Assembly: GCF_900143625.1 (NCBI RefSeq)
Contig: NZ_FRFF01000133.1
Coordinates: 1 to 64,000 of the forward strand
Direction: 5' to 3'
Length of the DNA: 64,000 bases
From: Nocardiopsis sp. JB363
GTDB taxonomy: Bacteria; Actinomycetota; Actinomycetes; Streptosporangiales; Streptosporangiaceae
The notes below the pieces were generated by a model. It did not search any database, had not been told where the DNA came from, and saw only the letters and a list, made by a program, of their open reading frames with translations. Shown piece by piece: positions 8,652 to 16,602 of the stretch (positions are counted from its first letter, which is position 1; each line of letters opens with the position of its first letter). The position numbers and the translations under genes are program-made.

Positions 8652-9665
8652 ATGCCTCGCACACGTTTCTTGCTCACCCTTGTCTGCCTGCCCCTGGCCG
8701 GGGCGCTCGCACTGACCGGGTGCGGGCCCGGCTCGAACGAGACCGGTTCCCAGGACTCGGCGGGCGGGGACACCCGGACCGTGGAGGGGGCCAACGGCGC
8801 GGTGGAGGTCCCGGCCGAGCCCGAGCGCGTGGCCGTGCTGTGGCGCCCCACCCTGGCCGCGGTGACCGGGCTCGGGCACGAGGTGGTGGGCACCATGGGC
8901 ACCCCCGGTTCGGACGACCAGGGGTTGGCGCCGTTCCTGCCCGCCGACGTCGACGGTGGGGCGTTGACGCTGGTCACCAACTCCCCCGTGGAGGACGACG
9001 TCAACATCGAGGAACTGGCCACCGCCGAACCGGACCTGATCATCGGCGTGGACACCCAGATGGGCGCCCAGACCGAGATGCTGGACTCCTTGGAGGCGAT
9101 CGCCCCCACCGTGCTGTTGGAGTGGGAGGGCACCGGTTCCTGGCGCGGGCACCTGGAGGAGGTCGCCGAGGTCCTGAACGCTCAGGAGGCGGCCGAGGAG
9201 GCGTTGGGCGCCTACGACGCCGCCATCGAGCAGGCGCGCACCCGGATCGAGGAGGCGGGTGTGGAGCCGGCCGAGACCGAGGTGTCGCTGGTGCGGTTGC
9301 AGGACGAGAACGAGATCCGGCTGGAGACCCCCGCGTCCTTCCCCGGACAGGTCGTCGACGACCTGGGTTTGGCCCGCCCGGACTCGCAGTTGGAGGCCGA
9401 GGGCGAGAGCGACTTCATCTCGCTCAGCTACGAGAACCTGGAGCAGGGTGATGGCGACGTCGTGTTCGCCCTGGCCGGATCCGGTTTCCCCGGTGCCCCG
9501 GACACGTTCACCGATGGGGTGTGGTCGAACCTGAACGCGGTGGAAGAGGAGCGCATCTACCGGGTGGACCACGACTTTTGGGGTGCGGCCAACCACCACG
9601 GCGCCCACCGCGTCATCGAGGACGTCACCGCGGCCCTGACCGGTGAGATGGACCCGGCGGTGTAG
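8652..9665 (+). CDS. Iron-siderophore ABC transporter substrate-binding lipoprotein (FepB/FecB-like)
   Basis: 337 residues. A lipoprotein signal peptide ends at a lipobox, LALTGC, near residue 24, followed by a Ser/Gly/Glu-rich linker. The periplasmic-binding-protein type III fold begins at EVPAEPERVAVLWRPTLAAVTGLG and has the long central helix characteristic of iron-complex binding proteins. It would sit lipid-anchored on the outer face of the membrane and deliver ferric-siderophore to the divergent FecCD permease pair. GGAAGG lies 11 bases before the ATG, and the iron box lies about 30 bases upstream. The acidic composition is normal for the family. Confidence 0.93.
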   Translation: MPRTRFLLTLVCLPLAGALALTGCGPGSNETGSQDSAGGDTRTVEGANGAVEVPAEPERVAVLWRPTLAAVTGLGHEVVGTMGTPGSDDQGLAPFLPADVDGGALTLVTNSPVEDDVNIEELATAEPDLIIGVDTQMGAQTEMLDSLEAIAPTVLLEWEGTGSWRGHLEEVAEVLNAQEAAEEALGAYDAAIEQARTRIEEAGVEPAETEVSLVRLQDENEIRLETPASFPGQVVDDLGLARPDSQLEAEGESDFISLSYENLEQGDGDVVFALAGSGFPGAPDTFTDGVWSNLNAVEEERIYRVDHDFWGAANHHGAHRVIEDVTAALTGEMDPAV

Positions 9666-9730
9666 GCCTGTTCGTCGACCGCTGAGGATCCACCGCTGAA
9701 CCTTGTGGCGCTCCCTGCTCGATCCTTGTG

Positions 9731-10600
9731 TCAGGTGCGGCGGGCGGCCCAGACCGTGCGTTCGGTGCGTACCGTCAGGTCATCGCGGCGCAGCACGCTG
9801 CCCGGACCGTTGGTGTCGAGGAGCCGGTCGAGCGCGGTGAGGTCCTCGGAGGAGATTCTGTCGGCGATGACACCGCGGATGCGTTGCAGGACGCCGAGGG
9901 CGTAGCAGCCGATCGCCTCGTTGCGGTCGTCTTCGATGTCGACGGCGATGGTGCGTTCGCCTTCTACGGTGAAACCGACGTCGGTCAGCATCGGCCCCCA
10001 GTCGGCACCGCGGCCGGGCATGTGTTCCTTTTGGAGACGGTCGGCCGCGGAATGGACGCGCTCTTCGAGGCCGGGCCGGTCCCTCGGCGCGTTCTCGGGC
10101 AGAAAGCGAGGGTGGCCGGCCAGTTCCACGACGGCGAACAGGGCGCCGGGAGCGAGCGCCTCGTGGACGTTGCGCAGCGCGCGGTCGGGTCGGGCCATGT
10201 GGTGCATCGAGGCCGACGCCCACACCAGGTCGGGTGTGCCGAGGTCGGGCCAGGCGGTTTCGTCGAGGTCGGCCTGTACCGTGCGCACGCGGTCCTGGAC
10301 GCCGAGGGCACACGCCTTGGTGCGCAGGCGCTGAAGGTGTTCGATGGAGGCGTCGACGGCGGTGACGTGCGCGTCGGGGAAGCGGTCCAGGAGGGCGAAG
10401 GTGCCCGTACCGGTACCGCAGCCCAGATCCACGAGATGGTGGGGGGCGGTCTTCAGCGGCAGCCAGGCGGTGATGGAGGCGGTGTGCTCGGCGAGGACCT
10501 CTGCGTCCAGGTCCAGGATTTCCGCCTGGACCTCGGTGTCGGTTCCGGGCGTGTGGTGGGTGTGTGTTTGGTGAGGTGCGTGGGTGTGTGCGTGGTTCAT
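9731..10600 (-). CDS. Class I SAM-dependent methyltransferase with a His-rich N terminus
   Basis: About 289 residues from the ATG at 10600, with a GG-rich site about 8 bases upstream. Motif I, VDLGCGTGTGTFALLDRFP, the acidic VTAVDAS strand end and the ASASMHHM post-motif III region identify a class I methyltransferase of the Methyltransf_25/12 type. The first 17 residues are strikingly His/Thr-rich (HAHTHAPHQTHTHH), a possible metal-binding tail that is absent from most relatives. The gene is convergent with the siderophore-binding gene. The methyl acceptor cannot be inferred. Confidence 0.8.
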   Translation of the reverse strand: MNHAHTHAPHQTHTHHTPGTDTEVQAEILDLDAEVLAEHTASITAWLPLKTAPHHLVDLGCGTGTGTFALLDRFPDAHVTAVDASIEHLQRLRTKACALGVQDRVRTVQADLDETAWPDLGTPDLVWASASMHHMARPDRALRNVHEALAPGALFAVVELAGHPRFLPENAPRDRPGLEERVHSAADRLQKEHMPGRGADWGPMLTDVGFTVEGERTIAVDIEDDRNEAIGCYALGVLQRIRGVIADRISSEDLTALDRLLDTNGPGSVLRRDDLTVRTERTVWAARRT

Positions 10601-10724
10601 GCCTGGCACCTTAGGAGGGCTTTGCGTTCGAAGCCCATCTTCTTGCTGTTTGCGCAAAAAGGTGGGTGGGCGTACTGCTCGACACGCAAGAGCCCGCCGC
10701 TGCGCGAGACCGTGGGCTCGGCCC

Positions 10725-10901
10725 TCACCCGGGGGCGCCCTGGTCGCCGTCGCGCTGGTGGCCGCGGCGGGCGTCGCGGTCGAAGATGCCCAGGATCTCG
10801 CAGGGCCCGCCTTCGACGCCGATCGCGTGCGGCATCATCGTGGGGAACTCGGCCGCCTGGTTGGTCTCGGGGTTTGAGCAGTAACCGAACGGCCGGTCGC
10901 G
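10725..10901 (-). pseudogene. C-terminal remnant of a cupin-type or HTH-cupin protein
   Basis: A reverse frame running from an in-frame TAA to a TGA encodes about 58 residues with a coherent, non-random sequence: NPETNQAAEFPTMMPHAIGV followed by a Gly-rich ILGIFDRDARRGH segment. This resembles the C-terminal end of cupin-fold regulators or enzymes as I recall them. There is no start codon in a plausible position and no ribosome site, so it is read as a decayed 3' end. The surrounding 370 bp hold no other gene. Confidence 0.35.
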
Positions 10902-10970
10902 TTAAGCGGAAGAACCCCGACCGAGAGATCCGGGCCGGGCGAATGCGGTGTCCGTTCGCAGTCGACCTGC

Positions 10971-11171
10971 TCACTCCGAAGTCGACCTGGATGGACGCCA
11001 ATACAGCGCCCCTACCGCGAAGACCACGGCGAGGCACGTGAGCACCCCGAGGGCCCAGATACTGGTCTGCTCATCCGAGCGGAACAGCGATGGGATAAGC
11101 AGGATCAACCCGGAAGCCGATATGGCCATCCCCAGCAGGCTGATCACGAACATCCACGTCTTTTTCATCAT
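10971..11171 (-). CDS. Small two-helix membrane protein
   Basis: About 66 residues from the ATG at 11171 (a second ATG follows at 11168), with GAGG about 5 bases upstream. The sequence has a short Lys-containing N terminus (MMKKTWM), a first hydrophobic helix (VISLLGMAISASGLILLI), a short loop with SDEQTS, and a second helix ending in ALYWRPSRSTSE. That predicts a hairpin with both ends cytoplasmic. I recognise no family. It is probably expressed alone. Confidence 0.55.
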   Translation of the reverse strand: MMKKTWMFVISLLGMAISASGLILLIPSLFRSDEQTSIWALGVLTCLAVVFAVGALYWRPSRSTSE

Positions 11172-11379
11172 GATGACCTCAAAAGCAGCCGGCGACGGCG
11201 GTGATCGACCCTGTTCCGACAGCAGCGTAGGCGCCGATGCAGGCGACACATACCGCCCTACCCACTCCGGGCACCGGACACGAACCCCCACGGGCACTGA
11301 CGAGGAGAGCTGAGAAGGCGCCGCTTACGCCGAGAACCGTCGCGACGCAGGCGGCAGTGGCTCCCCATGGGCGTGCGGG

Positions 11380-12147
11380 TCAGGTGAAGACGTCCCAGCC
11401 CATGCGTACCAGCAGCGCCAGCACCACCACGAGCAGAACGATCCGAATGAACCCGGCGCCCCGTCGCAATGCCATGCGGGCGCCGACCTGCGCGCCGATG
11501 ATGGTGCACACCGCCAAGCCCAGACCCAGCAGCCAGTCGATGTGCCCGCCCAGGCCGAAGACCACCAGGGCACCGATGTTGGTGCACACGTTGATGATCT
11601 TGGCCGCGGCCGAGGCGTGCAGGAAGTCCATGCCCAGCACCGCGGTGAAGGCGATGATGAGGAAGACACCGGTGCCCGGGCCGATGAGCCCGTCGTAGAA
11701 GCTCACCCCCACCCCGGCCAGGGCCAGGACGGCCAGGATCCGGTTGCGGGTGCGCAGTGATGGGTCGGAGGTGGTGCCCATGGTGGGTCGAAAGACCACC
11801 AGCAGGGCCACCCCGGCCAGGACGACCATGATGACGGGCTTGAGGACGTCGGCGGTCAGGGCGGTGGCCAGTCCCGCGCCCAGCCCTGAGCCGATCAGGG
11901 CCAGGGCGCCGGTGGGCACGATGACGCGGTGGTCGAGTTTGACCTTGCGCGAGTAGGCCACGGCGGCGGAGACGGTACCGAAGACCGCGCCGAGCTTGTT
12001 GGTTCCCAGCAGGGTGGCCAGGGGTGTGGTGGGGGCGGCGACCATGAGGGCGGGCAGCAGGAGGAGACCTCCTCCCCCGACCACAGCGTCGACCCATCCG
12101 GCGGCGACGGCGGCCATCAACAACAGGCCGAGGATCTCGGGGTCCAT
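11380..12147 (-). CDS. TauE/SafE family permease (sulfite/organosulfur exporter-like)
   Basis: 255 residues with about eight membrane helices. Family hallmarks are the N-terminal AGWVDAVVGGGGLLLLPAL motif, TTPLATLLGTNKL at the end of the first repeat, and the matching YDGLIGPGTGVFLII in the second half, ending with helices carrying ARMALRRGAGFIRIVLLVVV. Such proteins export or import small anionic compounds (sulfite, sulfoacetate, sometimes others) across the membrane. No sulfur-metabolism neighbour is present to fix the substrate. Confidence 0.88.
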   Translation of the reverse strand: MDPEILGLLLMAAVAAGWVDAVVGGGGLLLLPALMVAAPTTPLATLLGTNKLGAVFGTVSAAVAYSRKVKLDHRVIVPTGALALIGSGLGAGLATALTADVLKPVIMVVLAGVALLVVFRPTMGTTSDPSLRTRNRILAVLALAGVGVSFYDGLIGPGTGVFLIIAFTAVLGMDFLHASAAAKIINVCTNIGALVVFGLGGHIDWLLGLGLAVCTIIGAQVGARMALRRGAGFIRIVLLVVVLALLVRMGWDVFT

Positions 12148-12461
12148 CAGCGGACCTGCACGAGGAGAGAGGGGATCATGGGTTCTTCTTCGGGGCGGGG
12201 AACGGGACGCGTGCCAATCTAGACGGCCGGGCCGAGCGCTTTGTCAGCGGACCGGCGGAACTGTCCCTTTCCGGTTCCGGGGTGCGGCCTCAGTCCCCCA
12301 GCGCGGGTGATCTTGAGTCGAAGGTCGAGGTGTGAACGGATCGTATGAACAGATCAGTCACCTTGACGATGTAGATCTTAAGAAGGGTATGAAGAAGCGG
12401 TGACGTTCAGGTACAGGGAACGCCACCGCCGTTGCACGAGGGCCCAAGGAGGAAGGCCCTC
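12148..12461. terminator. Gene-free stretch with a hairpin after the esterase
   Basis: No gene is seen in 12148-12437; the part around 12350-12400 is less GC-rich than its surroundings. At 12438-12444 and 12455-12461 a 7-bp GAGGGCC/GGCCCTC stem with a 10-base loop lies 5 bases beyond the esterase stop codon, placed as a terminator for the reverse-strand esterase/dioxygenase operon. It lacks a T-tract. Confidence 0.5.
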
Positions 12462-12466
12462 AAGTT

Positions 12467-13099
12467 CTAGAAGCCGGCCCCCGCGAACCACTCGGTGGCC
12501 CGCGCCACCATCTGCGGCGGCAACTGGTGTCCCCCGGAGTGTTCCTCGGCGCGCACGTCCGCACCCCGCTCCCCCAGTTGGGCCGCCACCAGCCGCGCCT
12601 GGTCGATGGTGGTGATCGGGTCGGCCGCCCCGTTACCCAGGAACACCCGGGTCCCCGACAGGTCGACCGGATCGGGCTCGCGCCCCTGCAACGGAGCGCC
12701 ACCGGCGAACAGCGCGGCCCCCGCCACCAGCCCCGGGCGCAGCAACAGCAGCCCCGCCCCGGTGTTGGCGCCGTTGGAGAACCCGCTCACCACGATCCGC
12801 TTCGGGTCCAGGTCGTAGGTGAGGGTGGCGGCCTTGACGAAGTCGGCCAACTCGGCGGTGCGCACGATGAGGTCCTCCACATCGAAGACCCCTTCGCGCA
12901 GGCGACGGAACCAGCGGTTCATGCCGCTCTCGCTGACCTTGCCGCGCGGTGAGAGCAACGCGGCGCCCGGGGCCAGGGCACGACCCAGCGGCAGCAGGTC
13001 GTGTTCATCGGCGCCGGTGCCGTGCAGAAGCAGCAGTGTGGGCGCGTCCGGCACGGTGGCCGGCTCGAAAACGTGGACGAAGTCCTCGGTGGTGGTCAC
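12467..13099 (-). CDS. Phospholipase/carboxylesterase-family hydrolase (MhqD-like)
   Basis: About 210 residues. The motifs are LLLLHGTGADEHDLL (oxyanion region), the nucleophile elbow GFSNGA with Ser108, Asp in NGAADPI and His in SGGHQLPP, forming a complete triad of the carboxylesterase/YpfH family. The GTG at 13099 overlaps the preceding gene's stop by four bases (GTGA), so the two are translationally coupled. In Bacillus the same two families (MhqD hydrolase, MhqO ring-cleaving dioxygenase) form a quinone- and catechol-detoxification operon; that role is the best inference here. The exact substrate is unknown. Confidence 0.85.
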   Translation of the reverse strand: MTTTEDFVHVFEPATVPDAPTLLLLHGTGADEHDLLPLGRALAPGAALLSPRGKVSESGMNRWFRRLREGVFDVEDLIVRTAELADFVKAATLTYDLDPKRIVVSGFSNGANTGAGLLLLRPGLVAGAALFAGGAPLQGREPDPVDLSGTRVFLGNGAADPITTIDQARLVAAQLGERGADVRAEEHSGGHQLPPQMVARATEWFAGAGF

Positions 13100-14046
13100 C
13101 GGGGCACCTCCAGGTGGGGCAGGTTGGCGGCGATCTGGTCCTGGCGGGGCTGTAGCCACGGCGGCAGCTTCAGCGAACGACCCAGATCCATCAGGGGTTC
13201 GTCGTAGTCGAAGCCGGGGCCGTCGGTGGCGATCTCCAGCAGCACGCCGCCGGGTTCACGGAAGTAGATCGAGGTGAAGTAGCTGCGGTCGCGGATCTCG
13301 GTGACCCCCACCCCGTCATCGGCCAAGCGCCGACGCCAGGCGTCCTGGACGGAGGTGTCGGGGGCACGGTAGGCGACGTGGTGGACGGTGCCGGCGGCGA
13401 CCAGGCCGCGCTCGGCCTTGGGGTCGGCCAACACGTCGACGATGGTGCCTACTCCGTCGCCGGAGTCGTTGGTGTGGAAGCGCATCCGGTCGGCGCTCTC
13501 GCTGTGCAGTCGAAAGCCCAACTGGTCGCCGAGCATCTGTGCGGTGCCGTCGGCGTCCTGTTCGGTCAGGGTGACGGCGCGGATGCCGCGAATGGCGCGG
13601 TCGGTGGGGACCGCTCCCCCGTCCCAGGGGTCGGTGTCGTGGTGGTCGGCGCTCGCGGCCAGTTCGATGAGCAGGCCGTCGGGGTCGCGCAGGCTCAGCA
13701 CGTCCTCCTCACCGCGCTCGGTGGGGCTGGTGAAGGGGATGTCGAGCGTGGAGAGGTGGTCGGCCCACCAACTCAGGGAACCTTCGGGGACGGAGAAGGT
13801 CGTGGTGGTGGCCTGGCCCGCACCGATCCTGCCCTTGGGCGCGTCCGGCCAGGGGAAGAAGGTCATGATCGTGCCGGGGTTGCCGGCACGGTCGCCGTAG
13901 TACAGGTGGTAGGTCTCAGGGGAGTCGAAGTTGACGGTGCGCTTGACCAGGCGCATGCCAAGGACGTTGAGATAGAAGTCGGCGTTGGCCTGGGGGTCGC
14001 TCGCGATGGCGGTCACGTGGTGGATCCCCGAGGGGCGCACATCCAT
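13096..14046 (-). CDS. VOC-family ring-cleaving dioxygenase (MhqO/LinE-like)
   Basis: 316 residues made of two vicinal-oxygen-chelate modules. The first begins GIHHVTAIASDPQANADFYL with TVNFDSPETYHLYYGD; the second has VHHVAYRAPD and the metal-ligand Glu in FREPGGVLLEIATDGPGF. The metal triad (two His and a Glu) is therefore present. Family members cleave hydroquinone-type rings using iron. The gene is first in a two-gene operon with the esterase, matching mhqO-mhqD. The ATG at 14046 is the conserved start (MDVRPSGIHHVTAI). Confidence 0.88.
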   Translation of the reverse strand: MDVRPSGIHHVTAIASDPQANADFYLNVLGMRLVKRTVNFDSPETYHLYYGDRAGNPGTIMTFFPWPDAPKGRIGAGQATTTTFSVPEGSLSWWADHLSTLDIPFTSPTERGEEDVLSLRDPDGLLIELAASADHHDTDPWDGGAVPTDRAIRGIRAVTLTEQDADGTAQMLGDQLGFRLHSESADRMRFHTNDSGDGVGTIVDVLADPKAERGLVAAGTVHHVAYRAPDTSVQDAWRRRLADDGVGVTEIRDRSYFTSIYFREPGGVLLEIATDGPGFDYDEPLMDLGRSLKLPPWLQPRQDQIAANLPHLEVPR

Positions 14047-14079
14047 GGGTCCTCATCCTCTCCTGAAGCCGTGGTTCAC

Positions 14080-14095
14080 CAACTCCAACAAGTTG
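14080..14095. promoter_or_regulatory. Possible operator upstream of the dioxygenase operon
   Basis: The short dyad CAACT-CCAACA-AGTTG lies about 35-50 bases before the dioxygenase start. Related quinone-response operons are controlled by MarR-type repressors that bind dyads of similar size near the start codon. No MarR gene is in the window, so this is a weak assignment. Confidence 0.25.
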
Positions 14096-14446
14096 AATCT
14101 TAAACTAATTCCGGGCGGATGTCTGCCCAGCGACACTGCGATTCGCTCTGTTTCTCCTGAGAACGACCGAATCGATCTGCGATCAGTATCGGCCGAGGAC
14201 CACTGATACGTCGGCCGAATCTCCGTTCCCGGATTCCCCGACCCGTGAGCGTCCAAGAGATTCGGAAGTGGATCCGCGAACCGCCGACCTTTCCACGGAT
14301 CGGCGCCGTCTGGACACCGAGCCGTGCGAAGGTCCAGGTGTGGCCCGTGTCGGAGTCGGCGGCTGACACACGGCCGGCCAGGTTCGGCACATGGGCAGGC
14401 CACTCCCCCACCGCCGACGAAGGAACCGGCCGCAGCCACGACCACC

Positions 14447-14743
14447 CGGGCATTCTCCCGAACCGGAGCGGGTCTGCTGATCTGGGTGAACGAACGCGCC
14501 TTGGTCACATGGGTACGGCGCAACGACGCCTTCGTGCAGGTCGTGCCCAGGATCGGCGACCATGTGCCCGATGGCGGCGTGCTCCTGATCGTGCGGTCCA
14601 GGGAAGAGCCGCGAGCCGTCGAGCATGCGACTCGGACACCGCACACCGGGCGGGAGCGGTCCATCTACCAGGCTCTGGCGATTGGTCTACGGCAGATCGT
14701 CGACATCGGTGTGCGCGCCCAGGCGTTCGGCGAGAACAACCAG
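14447..14743 (+). pseudogene. Remnant of a DUF2254 membrane-protein gene
   Basis: About 99 codons read as the soluble C-terminal part of a DUF2254 protein: SRTGAGLLIWVNERALVTW, then RIGDHVPDGGVLL, then GRERSIYQALAIGLRQIVDI. In intact proteins this is followed by SPGINDPTTAV, here degraded to FGENNQTTGG. The membrane-spanning N-terminal half is missing and nothing resembling it lies upstream (14100-14446 has no recognisable gene). The fragment abuts the accessory island and suggests a past deletion or insertion at its edge. Confidence 0.6.
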
Positions 14744-14804
14744 ACCACCGGGGGTTGGGCGGCTGGGAGCGGCTACTGGAAAGTGTCTGAGGAGTGGGGG
14801 CGCC

Positions 14805-15059
14805 TCAGCGGGTGGCGCTGCCCAGCAAAGCGGCCCACTCTGAGGAGGAGAAGGAGAGGTAGCCCAGTTCGCGCTGGGTGGAGTCACGCACAGCGAAGCC
14901 CTGGGGTTCGTTCAAGAAGGGACCGGCTTCGACGCAGCTCCGGTCACCGTTTGGGCTGTAACTGCTGATGTGCCAACCCACCTCGACATACTGGCCACCA
15001 CTGTCAGAGCTGTAGCTACTGGTGCGCCAACCCGCGATCGTCGACGTGTCCCGATGCAT
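14805..15059 (-). CDS. DUF397 protein with two SSYS motifs
   Basis: 84 residues. The family signature W-x-TSSYS-(x)-GG-x-(x)-VEV appears at residues 11-27 (GWRTSSYSSDSGGQYVEVG) and again just after (WHISSYSPNGDRSCVEAG), then VRDSTQRELGYLSFSSSEWAALL, the usual ending. A single copy is normal, so this one seems to carry an internal duplication, and the first copy has lost the usual Cys. It overlaps the stop of the XRE gene by one base (TAATG), the standard XRE-DUF397 operon. Its function is not established; related pairs behave as toxin-antitoxin-like or developmental regulators. Confidence 0.85.
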   Translation of the reverse strand: MHRDTSTIAGWRTSSYSSDSGGQYVEVGWHISSYSPNGDRSCVEAGPFLNEPQGFAVRDSTQRELGYLSFSSSEWAALLGSATR

Positions 15060-15907
15060 TACAGATTCCTCTCCAAGGCCGCGATGAACGCTACCGAGTC
15101 TTCAGGGTCCAAGCTCATCTCGCGCAGCCGATCATAAGAATTGGCCTGCCGCAGGGCGTCATCGGATTCCATGTAGAAACCGCCCGCAGGGCTTACAGCA
15201 TAGGCAATGAGGGAAAAGGGGTCCGACATGTGAAGCAGCATGAACCCACCGTTAGGGCTCACCAGCGCTCCGGCCTCGAAAGGAACCACCCGGATCTCGA
15301 TGTTGGGGCGTTCCACTCGGTTGAGCAAGTGCCGGTACTGGTCCCGCATCACCGTTCGACCGCCGACGATGCGACGGAGAGCTGCTTCTTCCATCACGAT
15401 CTCCAGTTGTACGGCGTTCTCACCTTCCAAGATCTTCTGACGTGACATCCTGAGCTCGACGCCTCGTTCGATCTGAGCAGGTGAATCATGTGGGTTGGCC
15501 GCACGAAAGAGCGCTTCGGCGTACGCGGGTGTTTGCACCAGCCCGTTGATGGGCGTGACATCGAAGGCCTGTATCCGCTCGGCGCGACTCTCCAACCACA
15601 TGTAGTCGACGAACCAGTCGGCCACCTCGGAGGAGTACTTCTCCCACCAGCCGGTCTTGCTGATCTCATTGGCGAGCTTGAGCAGGGCAGAACGCTGCTG
15701 TTCACCCTCGACTCCGTAGAGGTCCATCAAGGCCAGCACCTCAGGCTCGCGGACAGGCAAGGCGCCCGACTCGAACTTGCTGATGGCGGAGAAGCTTCGC
15801 TGTAGGTACTCGGCCGCGTCGGTCAGCTTGAGGCCGTTCTGCTCACGCAGCTCCCTCAGCATCTTCCCCAACCATTGCGCGCGCAGGGTCGGCTTCCGCT
15901 TGGGCAT
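15059..15907 (-). CDS. XRE-family regulator with DUF5753 ligand-like domain
   Basis: About 282 residues. An N-terminal HTH (LRAQWLGKMLRELREQNGLK with DAAEYLQRSFSAISKFESG) is followed by the DUF5753 domain, including the PGLVQT-equivalent INGLVQTPAYAEALFR and the RMSRQKIL and IEIRVVPFEAG segments. AAGGAGG lies 5 bases before the ATG at 15907, so I prefer it to an in-frame TTG five codons upstream. It is cotranscribed with the DUF397 gene. A second XRE/DUF397 pair of opposite orientation lies at 25839-26830. Confidence 0.9.
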   Translation of the reverse strand: MPKRKPTLRAQWLGKMLRELREQNGLKLTDAAEYLQRSFSAISKFESGALPVREPEVLALMDLYGVEGEQQRSALLKLANEISKTGWWEKYSSEVADWFVDYMWLESRAERIQAFDVTPINGLVQTPAYAEALFRAANPHDSPAQIERGVELRMSRQKILEGENAVQLEIVMEEAALRRIVGGRTVMRDQYRHLLNRVERPNIEIRVVPFEAGALVSPNGGFMLLHMSDPFSLIAYAVSPAGGFYMESDDALRQANSYDRLREMSLDPEDSVAFIAALERNL

Positions 15908-15986
15908 CCGGGCCTCCTTCAAGAGGTCTAGGAAAATTGTACAGACAGCTTGACTTCTACTTTGATTCAGCCCACCCTAGCAGTAA

Positions 15987-16098
15987 GTGAGACAGGTCTC
16001 ACCTGGGGCGATCACCCCAGGTAGTGCCTTCCCGCTGACACAAAAGCAGCCGCCCGGGGTGGGAACTGAGATTGGACCCTCTCCCCCACCTCGGGCGG
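15987..16098. other. Three consecutive hairpins in the XRE / hypothetical-gene intergenic region
   Basis: Arms GTGAGAC (15987-15993) and GTCTCAC (15996-16002) form a tight palindrome. ACCTGGGG (16001-16008) and CCCCAGGT (16015-16022) form an 8-bp stem. A 14-bp stem (16050-16063 with 16085-16098, one G-U pair) encloses a 21-base loop that contains ATTGGACCC. The region separates divergent genes, so the big hairpin lies in the 5' leader of the forward gene at 16119 and cannot be a terminator for either neighbour; attenuation or an RNA element is possible. Confidence 0.55.
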
Positions 16099-16118
16099 CC
16101 TGACAGGACGGAGCATCG

Positions 16119-16493
16119 ATGACCGACATCCACGTCCCTCCTCCCATTCTTCCCCAGGGGTGGGACGAAATCGACACCTCCATCGATGACGAGGCGCCGA
16201 CCGCCCTCGACGATGAGCAGTTCCGGCGGTACTGCCTGACCATCCGCGACCTGCTGCGCGCCGCCGGTCTGCGGGTTCGTGACTACGACCGGCGCACCCC
16301 GGACATCCTGAACGTCAACGACGGGGACTTGGACATGCAGATCCAGTTGGACCGGTACCGGACGGCCGACGTCGAGATCCATCTGGGCGAGGCCCTTCCC
16401 GAAACCGGAACCTGTGTGCGGACCGCGAGCCGAATGGTGCGCCTGTTCGAGCTCGCCCGCGCGTTCGACCAGGCCAGGGAGCGGCTCACCTGA
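16119..16493 (+). CDS. Hypothetical protein
   Basis: 124 residues, acidic overall, preceded by GGACGGAG. I recognise no family. The N terminus is Pro/Asp-rich, then a helix-rich centre (LDDEQFRRYCLTIRDLLRAA) and a beta-like segment (DMQIQLDRYRTADVEIHLGE), ending in a basic helix. It follows a long structured leader and is followed by a strong hairpin, so it is likely a single-gene transcript. It resembles the small accessory genes common beside XRE/DUF397 pairs. Confidence 0.55.
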   Translation: MTDIHVPPPILPQGWDEIDTSIDDEAPTALDDEQFRRYCLTIRDLLRAAGLRVRDYDRRTPDILNVNDGDLDMQIQLDRYRTADVEIHLGEALPETGTCVRTASRMVRLFELARAFDQARERLT

Positions 16494-16515
16494 TCCGCTT
16501 CCGATTCGCTCGCCC

Positions 16516-16548
16516 GGAACCCCACCTCACCCCTTCGGGTGGGGTTTC
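16516..16548 (+). terminator. Rho-independent-type terminator after the hypothetical gene
   Basis: AACCCCACC (16518-16526) pairs perfectly with GGTGGGGTT (16538-16546), followed by a short T stretch, 22 bases after the stop of the 16119 gene. Confidence 0.7.
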
Positions 16549-16602
16549 CCGAATCGGTCGCGCCTCCTTGGCAGACAGGGCCAAGGGCATGAGCATGGAG
16601 AT

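Noticed and set aside
7476-9608. Long reverse frame covering the first FecCD permease region and the binding-protein gene
   Set aside because: The translation is low-complexity shadow of two well-conserved genes in other frames.
10597-11037. Reverse frame overlapping the methyltransferase upstream region
   Set aside because: Arg-rich shadow sequence; a different reverse frame in the same place gives the coherent cupin-like remnant.
14053-14664. Reverse frame of about 200 codons beside the dioxygenase gene
   Set aside because: No protein-like composition or motif, and it runs antisense to the DUF2254 remnant.
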